DNA of 64,000 nucleotides from Pseudomonadota bacterium (GTDB lineage: Bacteria > Pseudomonadota > Gammaproteobacteria > Steroidobacterales > Woeseiaceae), in assembly GCA_022563195.1 (NCBI GenBank), contig JADFNV010000005.1:1-64000 (forward strand), given 5' to 3'. The notes beneath the pieces are model-generated. The model saw nothing but the letters and a program-made list of their open reading frames with translations. It did no database searches and was not told where the DNA came from. Position numbers and translations under genes: made by a program. Positions 41,924 to 52,201 of this stretch are shown here, in pieces (position 1 is the first letter of the stretch; every line of letters begins with the position of its first letter).

Positions 41924-43000
41924 TTGACTGGGATATCAGCAAATCAGAGACCGCTCGCAGCTCTGTCTGTGTCCTTGTTTTTAACAGGATGGTCTCTGAT
42001 CACGATACCCACGGCATCGGCGCAGCCAGGTGCATCTGGAAACGCACTCGCGCAATTCAGTATCGAGGAATTACTCGATATAACCGTTTATTCTCGCGAA
42101 CCCCTGAGACTCCACCATACCCACCCCGAGGGCGAGTGGATGTTCGGTTACTCCTACATGTTTATGAGCATGGATGGCAATCGAGATGGCACGTCCAGGC
42201 AAAGCCCGGCGGATGTCCTGAACGCCGGATTCGCGGTGTCGCCGACGGCGATGACTATGAACATGCATATGCTCGAGCTGATGTACGGTTGGCGCGAGGA
42301 CCTCACCGTAATGGCCATGTTGCCATTCAACAGCTATTCAATGGATCACATTACGGGTACCGGTGCTCAGTTCGCGACATCCAGCTCCGGCGTAGGTGAC
42401 TTATCCCTGACAGCCCTCTACAACATCTATGACAAGAAGCGGCGGCGCGTTCACTTGACGGCCGGATTAATGTTTCCAACCGGCTCGATCAAGGAGCGCG
42501 GCACTACGCCCCTCGGCCCGGATCAGAAACTACCCTATCCCATGCAGCTTGGCTCCGGAACTTTCGATCCTGTTGTCGGCATCACCTACGTGGCCACCGA
42601 AAAAATCTGGTCGTGGGGCTTTCACTTATCCCACACCTATCGGATCGGCGAGAACAGCGAAGACTATACCCTGGGTAATCGCAAGCGATTCGACGCTTGG
42701 CTCGTGCGCCAATGGTCCGATCGAATATCTTCGACTCTTCGGCTCAGCGGCGAAAACTGGGGCAACATCGACGGCACGGATCCTGAACTCAATCCGGGCA
42801 TGGTCCCAACAGCAGATCCCGCCAGGCGTGGTGGCAAGAGACTGGATTTGGGCATGGGCATCAATTTTTATATGCCCGAAGGCGCAATGTCGGGAAGTCG
42901 AGTCGTACTCGAGCTTAGCTACCCAATATACGAATCACTCGATGGCCCACAGCTGGCAAAAGATTATGATCTAAGCGTTGGCTTGCAATGGGTATTCTGA
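41924..43000 (+). CDS. Outer-membrane beta-barrel, transporter/MetA-like
   Basis: The start at TTG 41924 is chosen because CAGGAGA lies seven bases ahead; a TTG at 41894 has none. The 358-residue product has a signal sequence ending near TASAQ, then the short plug-like motif FSIEELLDITVYSREP seen at the N-terminus of many outer-membrane proteins coupled to signalling. The rest is beta-barrel (MNMHMLELMYGWREDLTVMAMLPF, LTAGLMFPTGS, and the end DLSVGLQWVF with a terminal Phe). It looks like the phenol-MetA-degradation/transporter-like barrels. It is the first gene of the operon with a YfiR-like protein and two signalling proteins, and overlaps the next gene by 13 bp. Confidence 0.75.
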   Translation: MTGISANQRPLAALSVSLFLTGWSLITIPTASAQPGASGNALAQFSIEELLDITVYSREPLRLHHTHPEGEWMFGYSYMFMSMDGNRDGTSRQSPADVLNAGFAVSPTAMTMNMHMLELMYGWREDLTVMAMLPFNSYSMDHITGTGAQFATSSSGVGDLSLTALYNIYDKKRRRVHLTAGLMFPTGSIKERGTTPLGPDQKLPYPMQLGSGTFDPVVGITYVATEKIWSWGFHLSHTYRIGENSEDYTLGNRKRFDAWLVRQWSDRISSTLRLSGENWGNIDGTDPELNPGMVPTADPARRGGKRLDLGMGINFYMPEGAMSGSRVVLELSYPIYESLDGPQLAKDYDLSVGLQWVF

Positions 43001-43569
43001 TCCGATTCAGTTTTCGACGACTGTTTATCGCAGGCGCCGTAATCGTATTAATCAACCCATCCCTGATCGTGGGATCGGTCTGGGCAGCTGAGACTTTCCC
43101 GGAATATGAGGTCAAGGCCGCTCTCATCGCCCAGGTGGCAAAGTTTATCCATTGGCCACAAACCAGCGATAGCGACAGCAGTCTCCATGTATGCGTATTG
43201 GGTGAAGATCCTTTCGGACCTGCTCTAGACGCACTGCGTGACAAGCAAGTCGGTGGACGTCCACTGACGACCGAACGGCTGCAGAACCTGCGATTCGCCG
43301 CGGACAGGTGCCATATCCTCTTCATCAGCCGTTCCGAGAAATCACGACTGACGTCGATCCTTGCCAAGCTGCAGGCGTCGCCGATCCTGACCATCGCCGA
43401 TACGAAGGGATTTGCGCAACTGGGTGGCATCCTCAACCTGGAGATTGCGAACGACCGGGTGATATTCGAGATCAACGTTCGATCGAGTCAGATAGCGGGG
43501 CTTCGGATCGACACTCGCCTGCTCGAGTTAGTGACAATCGTCGGTGACGAACTGGCAGGGGGCAAATAA
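42988..43569 (+). CDS. yfiR: YfiR-like periplasmic regulator (DUF4154)
   Basis: The 193-residue protein has a signal peptide (about 1-33, ending VWAAE). The DUF4154/YfiR domain then shows FPEYEVKAALIAQVAKFIHWP, LHVCVLGEDPFGPALDAL and the tail GLRIDTRLLELVTIVGDE. YfiR in Pseudomonas is a periplasmic repressor that holds the diguanylate cyclase YfiN off until released by the outer-membrane lipoprotein YfiB. Only one of the two YfiR disulfide pairs is recognisable here (Cys in HVCVLGED and DRCHILF). It overlaps the preceding barrel gene by 13 bp and stops immediately before the kinase start, so the product probably acts on that kinase. Confidence 0.85.
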   Translation: MGILIRFSFRRLFIAGAVIVLINPSLIVGSVWAAETFPEYEVKAALIAQVAKFIHWPQTSDSDSSLHVCVLGEDPFGPALDALRDKQVGGRPLTTERLQNLRFAADRCHILFISRSEKSRLTSILAKLQASPILTIADTKGFAQLGGILNLEIANDRVIFEINVRSSQIAGLRIDTRLLELVTIVGDELAGGK

Positions 43570-46491
43570 ATGCATACCCCGAAAAAGTCCATTCGTCACA
43601 AGCTGCAGGTCATCTCGATAATTGCAACGATGACCGCTGTATTTCTGGCCTCCGTTACGTTTCTATTGACCGAGATCATGTCCAAACGTCAGGACATGGC
43701 GGACCACTACGTCTCTGTCGCGAGTCTCATTGCAAAAAACAGCGTTGGCGCTCTTACCTTCGGCGATTCGAATCGCGCGACCGAGATCCTGGCGTCACTC
43801 GGGGAACAGAAGCATATCGTTTTCGCCGAGCTGCGTAATCCAGACGGGGGCCTGATTGCGCGATTTGAGAATTCCAGCAACTCGTCGAGCGATGTCTCAT
43901 CGATATCTGAGGCTGACGTTGCATGGCGAATGGAGAACTTTCAATCGCAAAAAGCGACTGTTCATATCAGTGGATTCCAGTTCATCGACGTCCTGGTCCC
44001 GGTCCTGTTCGATGGCGAGCAGCTCGGTGTCGTGCAGATGCGAGCCGCACTATCAAGCCTCGTTGAATCCATGATTTCACTTGCCTACATCACTGGAATC
44101 GCTTTCCTGTTCGCCATAGTCGTCGCCTACATTCTCTCTGTGCAATTGAACAGGACGGTCTCCCGGCCAATTCTTGAACTCGCCAATCTCATGCGGATCG
44201 TGTCAGAAACGCAGGACTATTCGCTGCAAATACCTGTAGAACATGGCGATGAGAGTGATGAGATAGATTCATTGAACGAAGGCTTCAACCTCATGCTGCG
44301 CGAGATACACCAAAGAGACAAGCGACTGGGTAAGCATCGTGAGGAGCTGGAACAGAGGGTGATCCAACGCACACAGAATCTTGCCGCTGCGGTTGCAGCC
44401 TCTGAAGAGGCCAAAAAGACCGCAGAAGCCGCAAGTCTTGCGAAGAGTGAATTTCTTGCGCGCATGAGTCACGAAATACGAACGCCGATGAACGGCGTGT
44501 TGGGCATGACAGAATTGCTGCTCTCAACGACACAGCTGGATGACCGCCAGAGGGACTACGCCACTACCATTCGCCAGTCCGGCGATTCTCTGCTGGCGAT
44601 CATCAATGACATCCTGGACTTCTCCAAAATTGAGGCCGGTAAGCTGGAGCTCGAGGTTGCGCCGTTCGATTTCCGCAGGATGATCGAAAGTAGCGTCGCC
44701 CTGCTCGCCGAGTTCGCCCACAGAAAGGGCCTGGAGCTGATCGTGGATATTCCGCCAGATCTCCCCAGGGGTGTGCGCGGCGATGCGATACGCCTGCGGC
44801 AAGTGCTGATTAATCTCATCAGCAATGCCGTGAAATTTACGGAAAACGGCGAGATCGTGGTCCGCGTGAGGGCGATCAGCGCCGAGGCTGGATCGACGCT
44901 GTTCCGATTCGAGATTCGAGATACGGGTATTGGCATCAAAGCGGAGAGCCAGGCCCTGATTTTCGACGCCTTCTCGCAAGAGGACGGGTCAGACACACGT
45001 AGAACGGACGGCACAGGACTGGGATTGGCAATTGCCAAACAATTGGTCGCCCTGATGAACGGTGATATCGGCGTGAACAGCGAGCCGGGTCGAGGCTCAG
45101 TGTTCTGGTTCACAACGCGGCTGGAAAATGGTGAACCCGACACATTGACGCTGAAACCGGAGCTACTCGCCGGAATGCGTGCACTGATCGTGGATGACAA
45201 TGCAACCAACAGGAAAATTCTGCGACTGCAACTCGAGAGCTGGCGCATGGACGTCACCGAAGCAACGTCCGGGGCCCTTGCCCTGGAGCAACTACGGCAA
45301 ACGGCAAATAGCAGCGAATCGTATGATGTGCTGCTGCTGGATATGCAGATGCCCGAGATGGATGGGCTGGATCTCGCGCGGGCCGTGCAGGCGATGCCGG
45401 CCTTGGCGGAATTGGTGCTGGTGCTGCTCAGTTCGGTGACGGGAGATGTGCAAAATAGCCAGATCCAGGAAGCCGGGATCAGCGCACACCTGACCAAACC
45501 GGTCAGACGCACCGATTTGTATGATTGCCTGACGCGGACCTTGGCCGACACCGTTACAGCGGAGACCCGCGAGAACGCAATGGCACAGACCGGTGTCTGC
45601 CATAAGCCGGCAAACCTTGGCGCGCATGTACTGATAGTGGATGACAACCTCATCAATCAGGAAGTAGCACGATCAATGCTTGTCGAACTGGGCTGCCGTG
45701 TGACCGTTGCGAAAAATGGTCGCGAAGCTGTGGCGGAGTTCGAGCGCGATTCCTGGGATGCGGTTCTGATGGACTGCCAGATGCCCGAAATGGATGGCTA
45801 TGAGGCAACCCGAGTTATCCGTCGATTGGAAGCCAGTCGGAAGGATTCGCGGACACCTATTATCGCGCTCACAGCCAATGCCCTGCAGGGCGATCGGGAG
45901 CGATGCCTGGAGGCCGGGATGGACGACTACCTGAGCAAGCCATTTAATCTCGCCAGTCTCCAGGACATGCTATCAGCACATATGGCCGAACTGCCGGCGG
46001 CGGCCGCACCGCCCGAATCGAAGGCAACAGCTGGGGCGTCGAACAGCAAGGAACCATCGCCGCTCGAATCAAGCCAGACAAATAGCAAGTTGATCAGAAC
46101 CGATACACTTCCGGCCAATTTCGAGACTGACACCGTCGTCCTCGAGCCGAATGCCCTCAACACCATCCGCAAACTTCAGCAACCCGGGGAGCCCTGTTTG
46201 CTGAGCAAAGTAATCAACTTGTATCTCGAGACCTCGAAGGAACTCCTGGTCAACCTACGCACGGCTATCGACAAAGCGGATGCGAATGCGCTGGTCGAAG
46301 CAGCCCACGCACTGAAATCGTCCAGCGCCAACGTCGGCGCCAAAGTGCTTGCCGAACTCGGCAAACAATTTGAATCGATGGGCCGCCGCGATGATCTCAA
46401 CGGCGCCCCATCTCTGCTCATGCAATTTAATGCGGAATATCGCCGCGTCGTTGACGCGCTGACCAGAGAGATGCGTGACACAGCAGCATGA
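43570..46491 (+). CDS. Hybrid sensor histidine kinase (CHASE8-like, HAMP, HK, REC-REC-Hpt)
   Basis: The 973-residue product has membrane helices at about 13-35 and 170-192 with a periplasmic region between them (about 36-168) that resembles the CHASE8 domain of YfiN. A HAMP domain (about 195-245) and coiled coil (250-290) follow. The kinase core has phospho-acceptor His301 in [10 protein letters not shown]-box [15 protein letters not shown] and GTGLGL. Two receiver domains follow, with phospho-acceptor Asp591 ([12 protein letters not shown]) and Asp735 ([11 protein letters not shown]). An Hpt domain with His913 ([13 protein letters not shown]) ends the protein. This is a full four-step phosphorelay. 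The start codon adjoins the stop of yfiR; the end overlaps the next gene by four bases (ATGA). Confidence 0.92.
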   Translation: MHTPKKSIRHKLQVISIIATMTAVFLASVTFLLTEIMSKRQDMADHYVSVASLIAKNSVGALTFGDSNRATEILASLGEQKHIVFAELRNPDGGLIARFENSSNSSSDVSSISEADVAWRMENFQSQKATVHISGFQFIDVLVPVLFDGEQLGVVQMRAALSSLVESMISLAYITGIAFLFAIVVAYILSVQLNRTVSRPILELANLMRIVSETQDYSLQIPVEHGDESDEIDSLNEGFNLMLREIHQRDKRLGKHREELEQRVIQRTQNLAAAVAASEEAKKTAEAASLAKSEFLARMSHEIRTPMNGVLGMTELLLSTTQLDDRQRDYATTIRQSGDSLLAIINDILDFSKIEAGKLELEVAPFDFRRMIESSVALLAEFAHRKGLELIVDIPPDLPRGVRGDAIRLRQVLINLISNAVKFTENGEIVVRVRAISAEAGSTLFRFEIRDTGIGIKAESQALIFDAFSQEDGSDTRRTDGTGLGLAIAKQLVALMNGDIGVNSEPGRGSVFWFTTRLENGEPDTLTLKPELLAGMRALIVDDNATNRKILRLQLESWRMDVTEATSGALALEQLRQTANSSESYDVLLLDMQMPEMDGLDLARAVQAMPALAELVLVLLSSVTGDVQNSQIQEAGISAHLTKPVRRTDLYDCLTRTLADTVTAETRENAMAQTGVCHKPANLGAHVLIVDDNLINQEVARSMLVELGCRVTVAKNGREAVAEFERDSWDAVLMDCQMPEMDGYEATRVIRRLEASRKDSRTPIIALTANALQGDRERCLEAGMDDYLSKPFNLASLQDMLSAHMAELPAAAAPPESKATAGASNSKEPSPLESSQTNSKLIRTDTLPANFETDTVVLEPNALNTIRKLQQPGEPCLLSKVINLYLETSKELLVNLRTAIDKADANALVEAAHALKSSSANVGAKVLAELGKQFESMGRRDDLNGAPSLLMQFNAEYRRVVDALTREMRDTAA

Positions 46492-48593
46492 CTGAGAGCG
46501 TAAAACCAGTGGTGATGGTTGCGGACGATGATCCGGCCGTACGGTTACTCTGCGAGCAGTCACTGGGACCAGCCGGCTTCGATGTCTCATGCTTCCCCGA
46601 CGGCGTATCTGCGCTCGAAGCCCTGTCCGCGCTGCAACCCGATATCATCTTGCTGGATGTTGAAATGCCCGGCACCGATGGATTCTCGGTATGCCAGGAA
46701 ATCCGCGCCCGCAAATCCACGGCAGACATTCCAATCGTCATGGTCACGGGCAACAACGATACAGAATCGATTAATCGCGCCTATGATCTCGGCGCTACCG
46801 ATTTCATCAGGAAGCCCATCGCGTGGGCTGTACTTCCTCATCGCATTCGCTACCTGTTGCGCGCGAAATCGGCTTTTGCCGATCTAAAACTCGCCGAGAA
46901 AAAGACTCGCGCCCTTCTCAAAACCATTCCGGACATGATCCTGAGCATTGATTCAAAAGGTGTAATCCAGGAGTTGGTAGGCGGCGATATGCGTTACTCG
47001 GACGGATGCGAAAACCATGTTGGGCAGCCACTGGAATCGTTTTTCCCGCCAGCGGTTGCCAAGACCATACGCGAGTTTATGCATGTCGCATTATCCAAAG
47101 GAGGCGTTCACGTTTGCGAGCACGTGCTCTCCGACAATAAACGATATTGCGAGACGCGCCTGATTGCGCGCGATGAGAACAATGTGCTGGCCATTGTGCG
47201 AGACATCACCGACCGCAAGGAATCGGCGGCTAAAATTCATCGGCTGGCCTATTACGACAATCTAACCGGGTTGCCGAATCGTCAACAGTTCTTGCGAGAC
47301 CTTCGGCTGGCGATCGCGATCGGCAAACGCGAAGACACATCGATCGCCGTACTCTTCATAGACCTTGATCGTTTCAAACGCATAAACGATACATTGGGGC
47401 ATAGCGTCGGTGATATGTTGCTCAACTCGGTTGCTAAACGACTCGAAAACTGCGTCCGAAAATCGGATTATGTTGCCAGGCTGGACACTCAGGACCTGCC
47501 CAATGTGCAACTCTCGCGCGTCGGCGGAGATGAGTTTGTCATCCTCATGACGAATATCAAATACGAGGAAGAAACCTCCGTGGTCGCGAAGCGCATCCTC
47601 GACGCACTGGCAGCTCCATTCAACTTCAAGGACCATCAATTCGTCGTCACGCCGAGCGTCGGAATCGCTATGTTTCCGGGAGATGGCGATAACGTGGAAG
47701 ACCTGATGATGAATGCGGATGTCGCCATGTATCGGGCCAAATCCGCTGGCCGGAACATGTATCGATTTTATTCAGACACGATGCGCACTCGATCGCTCGA
47801 GCGCCTTGATCTCGAAGCCGACCTGCGCAAGGCAATCGCCAACGAGGAATTTTGTCTGCACTACCAGCCAAAGGTCGAGATTGCGACGTGGTCAGTCGTC
47901 GGTGTCGAGGCGCTGCTGCGGTGGCACCACCCTAAACGTGGCTGGGTCTCGCCGGGGGTATTTATTCCGATCGCCGAGGAAACCGGCCTCATTGGGCAAA
48001 TCGGCGAGTGGGTGATCCGCGAAGCATGTAACCAGCTCAAGAAGTGGGAGGACACTAGCCTGGATAAGCTCAGTATTGCTGTCAACGTCTCGAGCCAACA
48101 AGTCGGTGGTGCCGACTTTCTGCACACAGTCCTGAACCTCGTTGAGAAAGCAGCAGTCAAACCCGAACGCCTTGAGCTCGAAATTACGGAAAGCCTGTTG
48201 ATGACTGATGTGCAAGAGACTGTCGCGGCACTAGTTTCATTGAGAGAAGCGGGATTTCGTCTCTCGGTTGACGACTTTGGCACCGGCTACTCATCTCTGG
48301 CTTACCTCAAACAGTTTCCGTTGAACGCACTCAAGATCGATCGATCTTTCGTGCAAGGGCTGCACGAGAACCCAGACGACGCGGCCATCTGCACTGCCAT
48401 CCTCGCGATGGCGAAAAAGCTGGGCTTGAAGGTTGTCGCAGAAGGCGTCGAATATGAGGAGCAACTCGAATTCCTGCGGCAGCATCGGTGCGACGAGATC
48501 CAGGGCTTCCTGTTCAGCAAGCCACTGCCCGCAGACGAGTTGGAAGAATTAATGCAACGCCACAAGACCGTCGACGTGGTAATTACCCTGTAA
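46488..48593 (+). CDS. REC-PAS-GGDEF-EAL c-di-GMP regulator
   Basis: The 701-residue protein starts with a receiver domain (about 5-125; acceptor Asp57 in [13 protein letters not shown]). A PAS-like domain (about 140-245, ending VRDITDRKE) and a GGDEF domain (about 250-430) with intact GGDEF at 346-350 follow. The EAL domain (about 440-690) has EALLRW at 474, [10 protein letters not shown] near 595 and VVAEGVE near 650. Both catalytic sites look intact, so it may make or break c-di-GMP, or switch by phosphorylation. Between the RxxD-type site (RKSD) and GGDEF there are about 12 extra residues. The receiver domain and ATGA overlap make the hybrid kinase its natural partner. Confidence 0.93.
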   Translation: MTESVKPVVMVADDDPAVRLLCEQSLGPAGFDVSCFPDGVSALEALSALQPDIILLDVEMPGTDGFSVCQEIRARKSTADIPIVMVTGNNDTESINRAYDLGATDFIRKPIAWAVLPHRIRYLLRAKSAFADLKLAEKKTRALLKTIPDMILSIDSKGVIQELVGGDMRYSDGCENHVGQPLESFFPPAVAKTIREFMHVALSKGGVHVCEHVLSDNKRYCETRLIARDENNVLAIVRDITDRKESAAKIHRLAYYDNLTGLPNRQQFLRDLRLAIAIGKREDTSIAVLFIDLDRFKRINDTLGHSVGDMLLNSVAKRLENCVRKSDYVARLDTQDLPNVQLSRVGGDEFVILMTNIKYEEETSVVAKRILDALAAPFNFKDHQFVVTPSVGIAMFPGDGDNVEDLMMNADVAMYRAKSAGRNMYRFYSDTMRTRSLERLDLEADLRKAIANEEFCLHYQPKVEIATWSVVGVEALLRWHHPKRGWVSPGVFIPIAEETGLIGQIGEWVIREACNQLKKWEDTSLDKLSIAVNVSSQQVGGADFLHTVLNLVEKAAVKPERLELEITESLLMTDVQETVAALVSLREAGFRLSVDDFGTGYSSLAYLKQFPLNALKIDRSFVQGLHENPDDAAICTAILAMAKKLGLKVVAEGVEYEEQLEFLRQHRCDEIQGFLFSKPLPADELEELMQRHKTVDVVITL

Positions 48594-48729
48594 GCTCAAC
48601 GCGAACACGCACACACAGGGGCGTTCGAATCCTGTTTTGCGGTAAACCAGTCCTGCAGCTTGCCGCTCCAGCTTTTGCTTGTCTCCCACGCTACAATCGA
48701 GGCAGGTTTGGAATGGACTGGGGAACGCC

Positions 48730-49470
48730 GTGAAGGAAAATCTACAGGTCACCGCGTACGAGATCATCGAAGAACCGATGGCGCTGCAGACAGCACAACG
48801 GTCGCGACAGTGGATGGACGATACGATCGACCGCTTTGCGTATCGATGCCTTCCCGTAGCGATCGCCAATCAGGTCGGTTGGGACATTTTGTGTCCGGTC
48901 CCGTTTACGGCCAAATGGAACGGCAGGGAAGGAAAAGATGCTATTGCGATCAAATTCCATGGTCAGGAATCGCAGCTGGTCAGCTCGCACTTCGGCCATG
49001 GCGTCCTCACGTTTACGCTGGGTTATTTATTCCGCACCAGCAAGTCGCATAATCTGTGGGTCAAAGGGCCAACCAACTGTTTCAAGGATGGAATTGCGCC
49101 GCTCGAGGGCCTGATCGAAACCGATTGGGCGCCGTTTTCATTTACGATGAACTGGAAGTTCACGAGGCCGCGGCACAAGGTGCAATTCGATGCGGGCGAG
49201 CCGATTTGCCGGATTCTACCGTACCCGCGGCATTACATCCGCAAATTCGACCCACAGATTCAGGATATCCACCGCAACGCCAAGCTATTCGGTCAATATG
49301 ACGCGTGGCGAAAGACCCGCGTGGCATTCAATGCGGATCTAAAAGACGCCGATTCCGATGCCGCAAAGGCGAAATGGCAACGCACGTATATGAAGGGTCA
49401 GGATTCGATGGGCAATGCCTTTGCCGGACATCAAACCAAGATTCAGATGAAGAACTTCAGGCGTACTTGA
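48730..49470 (+). CDS. DUF6065 family protein
   Basis: Start GTG 48730 is supported by GGGGAA nine bases ahead; the longer frame from 48679 lacks one. The 246-residue product carries the DUF6065 pattern: ANQVGWDILCPVPFTAKWNG (about residues 47-66), HFGHGVLTFTLGYLFRTS, NLWVKGPTNCFKDGIAPLEGLIETDW, FSFTMNWKFTRP and FDAGEPICRILPYPR. The family is uncharacterised; relatives occur beside tailoring or secondary-metabolism enzymes. No export signal, so it is cytoplasmic. It is separated by 39 bp from the following lipoprotein gene on the same strand. Confidence 0.85.
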   Translation: MKENLQVTAYEIIEEPMALQTAQRSRQWMDDTIDRFAYRCLPVAIANQVGWDILCPVPFTAKWNGREGKDAIAIKFHGQESQLVSSHFGHGVLTFTLGYLFRTSKSHNLWVKGPTNCFKDGIAPLEGLIETDWAPFSFTMNWKFTRPRHKVQFDAGEPICRILPYPRHYIRKFDPQIQDIHRNAKLFGQYDAWRKTRVAFNADLKDADSDAAKAKWQRTYMKGQDSMGNAFAGHQTKIQMKNFRRT

Positions 49471-49509
49471 TAAAATTGGCGCACAATAGACGAAAAAGAG
49501 GAGACTCCA

Positions 49510-49974
49510 ATGAAAAAACTAACGATCCTGGCGTTGGCCCTGTTGATCGCAGGCTGTATGCAGGCCCCGCAGACAGATCTGGACGGACTCAAGGCAATGC
49601 GAGACGTTTGGCAGTCCGCTTTTGACACGAACGATGCAGCGTTAATTGCCGCAATTTATGCAGAGGACGGCGCAGTAATGCCACCGAACGGCGAAACAGT
49701 GCATGGCCGATCCGCTATCGAAGAATTTTTTGGTGGTTTTCAAGCCTCTGGCATGGCCATCGAAATACAAGACAGCGACGCGTATGCACACGGTGATGTC
49801 GGTTACAAAATAGGCTCATTCACCATAGTCGATGCCGACGGAACAACGATCGACGTCGGTAAATACGTCGAAATCTGGCGACATATTGATGGCAAATGGC
49901 AAATGTACCGCGACATCTTCAACAGCGACCTTGCATTGCCAGCAGCAGAAGCTGATGCAGAAGTCGGTGAGTAA
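49510..49974 (+). CDS. SnoaL-like/DUF4440 lipoprotein
   Basis: The 154-residue product has a lipoprotein signal with Cys16 (ALLIAGCMQ). It then has an NTF2-like cone fold of the DUF4440/SgcJ-EcaC type: MRDVWQSAFDTNDAALIAAIYAEDGAVMPPNGETVHGRSAIEEFF and the last strand KYVEIWRHIDGKWQMYRDIFNSD. These domains bind small molecules or catalyse isomerisations, but lipid-anchored copies have no known role. GAGGAG precedes the start by a suitable distance. Confidence 0.87.
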   Translation: MKKLTILALALLIAGCMQAPQTDLDGLKAMRDVWQSAFDTNDAALIAAIYAEDGAVMPPNGETVHGRSAIEEFFGGFQASGMAIEIQDSDAYAHGDVGYKIGSFTIVDADGTTIDVGKYVEIWRHIDGKWQMYRDIFNSDLALPAAEADAEVGE

Positions 49975-50047
49975 TAGACGTTTCCGCGGTAATTTTTCTG
50001 CGAAATTACATTAGGAATTGGCTGTAACTTAATTGGGAATTGCTGCA

Positions 50048-51295
50048 CTAGCCTGCAGCTTTTGTGCGGCGTCTCGCCCTCTGCCGGCGAATATCGATGA
50101 AGTTTTTCATTTTGAGCGTGTCGGGTGACTTCATGATCTCCGCCATCTCTTCACTGATTGCCGGCGCGTGCTTGACTTTGATTCGGTGCTGGCCCAGGGA
50201 AATGACGTCGTCGTCCCGAAGTATGGTCTTTGTGACGATTTCCGAATTGACGGTCGTGCCGTTGGCACTGTTCAGATCGAGCAGGATCAGTGCATCCGAA
50301 TACAGCAGCAGCACAATATGCAGCTTGCTCACGAAATCGTCGTCGACGACGATATCTGCAAAATCTGAACGACCGATCAGGACCTTTTTTTCCGTGAACG
50401 TGTATTCCCCCAGCGATTCGCCGTCTTTCGTTACAACGAGTCTTGGTGCTATGCGACCGACTGCCTCGCAAACACCCAGCACTGGAATATCCACGTCGGT
50501 TTGAACGTTGTTCTCGTTCGAAGCGTAGGTATCCACGACGCTGATCGGGATATCCGCGGAACGCAGCATGGCCTCAAGAGCGTAATGATTCAGTGAACCC
50601 GGCCACCCACCCGATTGTTCGTGCAGACGATCGCAGACATCGAATGGAAAAACCGTATCCGCACGCCCACTACCTGCGGCGTGCAGTCTGGCGTGCAGGT
50701 AGATCATTGTTTCCTTGGCGGACAATGGCTGCATCGAAAACGTGCCAGGGTCACGCTGAGCAATGCTGCCCATGCCGTCTGACCGGATCAGCGTACCCAG
50801 GTCTTTAGTGCCCGTGAGAATGAAACGCATCGCGAATCTTCCCTGCACCGAAAATGCTGCAAGCGCATTCAAAATACGCAGTGCGCTCGGGTACATACGA
50901 TCGACGTTGTCGATGATCAGCACCGGAGGCTGCCATGAGCGCGTCTGCGCAATGGCATACTGGTGGAGTGTTTTGAGCAATTCTTCGTCGGCTTCGGGGC
51001 TGGATTCGAAGCCAAATTGACACAGTATTCTCGTCAACAGGCCGCGTGGCCTGAGGTGCAAGCCGTCGACGAACGCAATCTCGGTGTCGCTGGACAATTG
51101 CAGGGCCAGCTCACGCACTGTGATGGTTTTGCCAGAGCCTGCCGGACCGTGCAGAAGACCGATGCCATTGGGATTGCGCAGCGCCGACTGCAGGAATGCC
51201 AAGCCATCGTGATGCGACAGGTACTTGATCGTGATCAGCGATCCGGCGTCCTCTCCAAACGCCTGATTGCCCAGTATGGAGTGATTTGCTTGCAT
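50048..51295 (-). CDS. AAA ATPase with C-terminal FHA domain
   Basis: The 415-residue protein begins with an ExeA/GspA-like AAA domain. Walker A is GPAGSGKT at 50-57, Walker B is PVLIIDNVDR near 125, and a sensor segment FILTGTKDLGTLI follows. After about residue 285 there is an FHA domain with VLIGRSDFADIVVDDDFVSKLHI and NSANGTTVNSE, the phospho-threonine-binding residues Arg, Ser and Asn being present. No membrane helix or peptidoglycan-binding domain is seen, unlike ExeA. An FHA domain suggests recruitment to a phosphorylated partner, but there is no Ser/Thr kinase in the window. Two unknown genes on the same strand lie upstream. Confidence 0.85.
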   Translation of the reverse strand: MQANHSILGNQAFGEDAGSLITIKYLSHHDGLAFLQSALRNPNGIGLLHGPAGSGKTITVRELALQLSSDTEIAFVDGLHLRPRGLLTRILCQFGFESSPEADEELLKTLHQYAIAQTRSWQPPVLIIDNVDRMYPSALRILNALAAFSVQGRFAMRFILTGTKDLGTLIRSDGMGSIAQRDPGTFSMQPLSAKETMIYLHARLHAAGSGRADTVFPFDVCDRLHEQSGGWPGSLNHYALEAMLRSADIPISVVDTYASNENNVQTDVDIPVLGVCEAVGRIAPRLVVTKDGESLGEYTFTEKKVLIGRSDFADIVVDDDFVSKLHIVLLLYSDALILLDLNSANGTTVNSEIVTKTILRDDDVISLGQHRIKVKHAPAISEEMAEIMKSPDTLKMKNFIDIRRQRARRRTKAAG

Positions 51296-51540
51296 CGGGA
51301 TGTGGTTTAAAAAGTGCCAGTTATCAGTATTATTCCTCTAATACTCGCTGTAGCGAGCACAAGGTTCCATAATATGGACATTGGACGATGACAATTTTTC
51401 GTCTTTAGTTGAGAAAGCATCGATTCGCAGCCCGGTGGCTTCGCCCGGTCCGATCGTTAGCTCTGCACCAAATGGTTGGCTCAATATTCTATTAGTACGG
51501 CGGGCTCCTACAGGCGCAATGCCTTCCCTCATGGTTGCCG

Positions 51541-52200
51541 TCAGCAGGGCCTCGACCATGCCTGCGCGTGGATGTGGCTGATCTTTTCGGGCAGCTGCAG
51601 GCGGTAAAACCGGCGCAGTTCGGACAGGGCGAGCCGGTTGTCATCGATCAGCTGCGTTTGCAAGCCGTGGCAAAATCGCGCGGCATAGCTATTAGCCGAT
51701 CGGTATCGGTCCAGCTGTTCGCCATCGAGTTCGCCATGAAAACTGATGTTGTCGAACAACCAGCCGTGCAAGCCCCTTATCAGCTCATTATCGGTCTGGC
51801 CCAGTGCGAGCAACATCGTACAAACATACTTGTCGATCTCGCCTTGCAATTCGAGTTCAAGCAGCGTGACGGTGCGATTTTGCGTGGCTTTCCACACAAG
51901 GCAATTGAAGTGGCTGATGCCCTCGAGAACCTTCCACAGGTCATCAAGCAATTCGGCACGAAGACAGTCCAGCGGCCTGGCAGATTCAAGGCGCTCGAGC
52001 ATTTCGCCGTCGAGGAACAGCGACAGGGCCAGGCCGTCATTGTCTTCCGACAAGAGCAGTGTCTCGTGCGTGTTGCTGAGCATTGCATCCTGGCCGATGA
52101 ACTTTGCCAGCGCCGGATCGGTGATCAGGTAATCCCGGACGTCACAGGCGCGATCTACCTGGTAGATGTCGCTCAGTTGACGTTGCAATTCGGCGAGCAT
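51541..52200 (-). CDS. Unknown protein, paired with the gene upstream
   Basis: The 219-residue product is largely helical and shows no recognisable domain, signal peptide or membrane helix. Segments such as LLEDLWKVLEG-like helices and TLLELELQGEIDKYVCTMLLALGQ suggest an all-helical cytoplasmic protein. It begins one base after the stop of the gene at 52202, so the two are surely cotranscribed. It may belong with the AAA-FHA gene 245 bp downstream. I do not assign a function. Confidence 0.7.
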   Translation of the reverse strand: MLAELQRQLSDIYQVDRACDVRDYLITDPALAKFIGQDAMLSNTHETLLLSEDNDGLALSLFLDGEMLERLESARPLDCLRAELLDDLWKVLEGISHFNCLVWKATQNRTVTLLELELQGEIDKYVCTMLLALGQTDNELIRGLHGWLFDNISFHGELDGEQLDRYRSANSYAARFCHGLQTQLIDDNRLALSELRRFYRLQLPEKISHIHAQAWSRPC

Positions 52201-52201
52201 T

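Noticed and set aside
44556..45656. 366-codon minus-strand frame
   Set aside because: It is antisense to the kinase and receiver domains of the hybrid kinase and is Ser/Arg/Ile-rich, a usual shadow pattern.
49991..50011. GTAATTT/AAATTAC hairpin after the SnoaL-like gene
   Set aside because: The stem is all AT-rich with no T-tract; too weak to call a terminator.
51338..51559. 73-codon minus-strand frame in the gap before the unknown pair
   Set aside because: It overlaps the end of the gene at 51541, lacks a ribosome site, and contains a REP-like half; no family resemblance.
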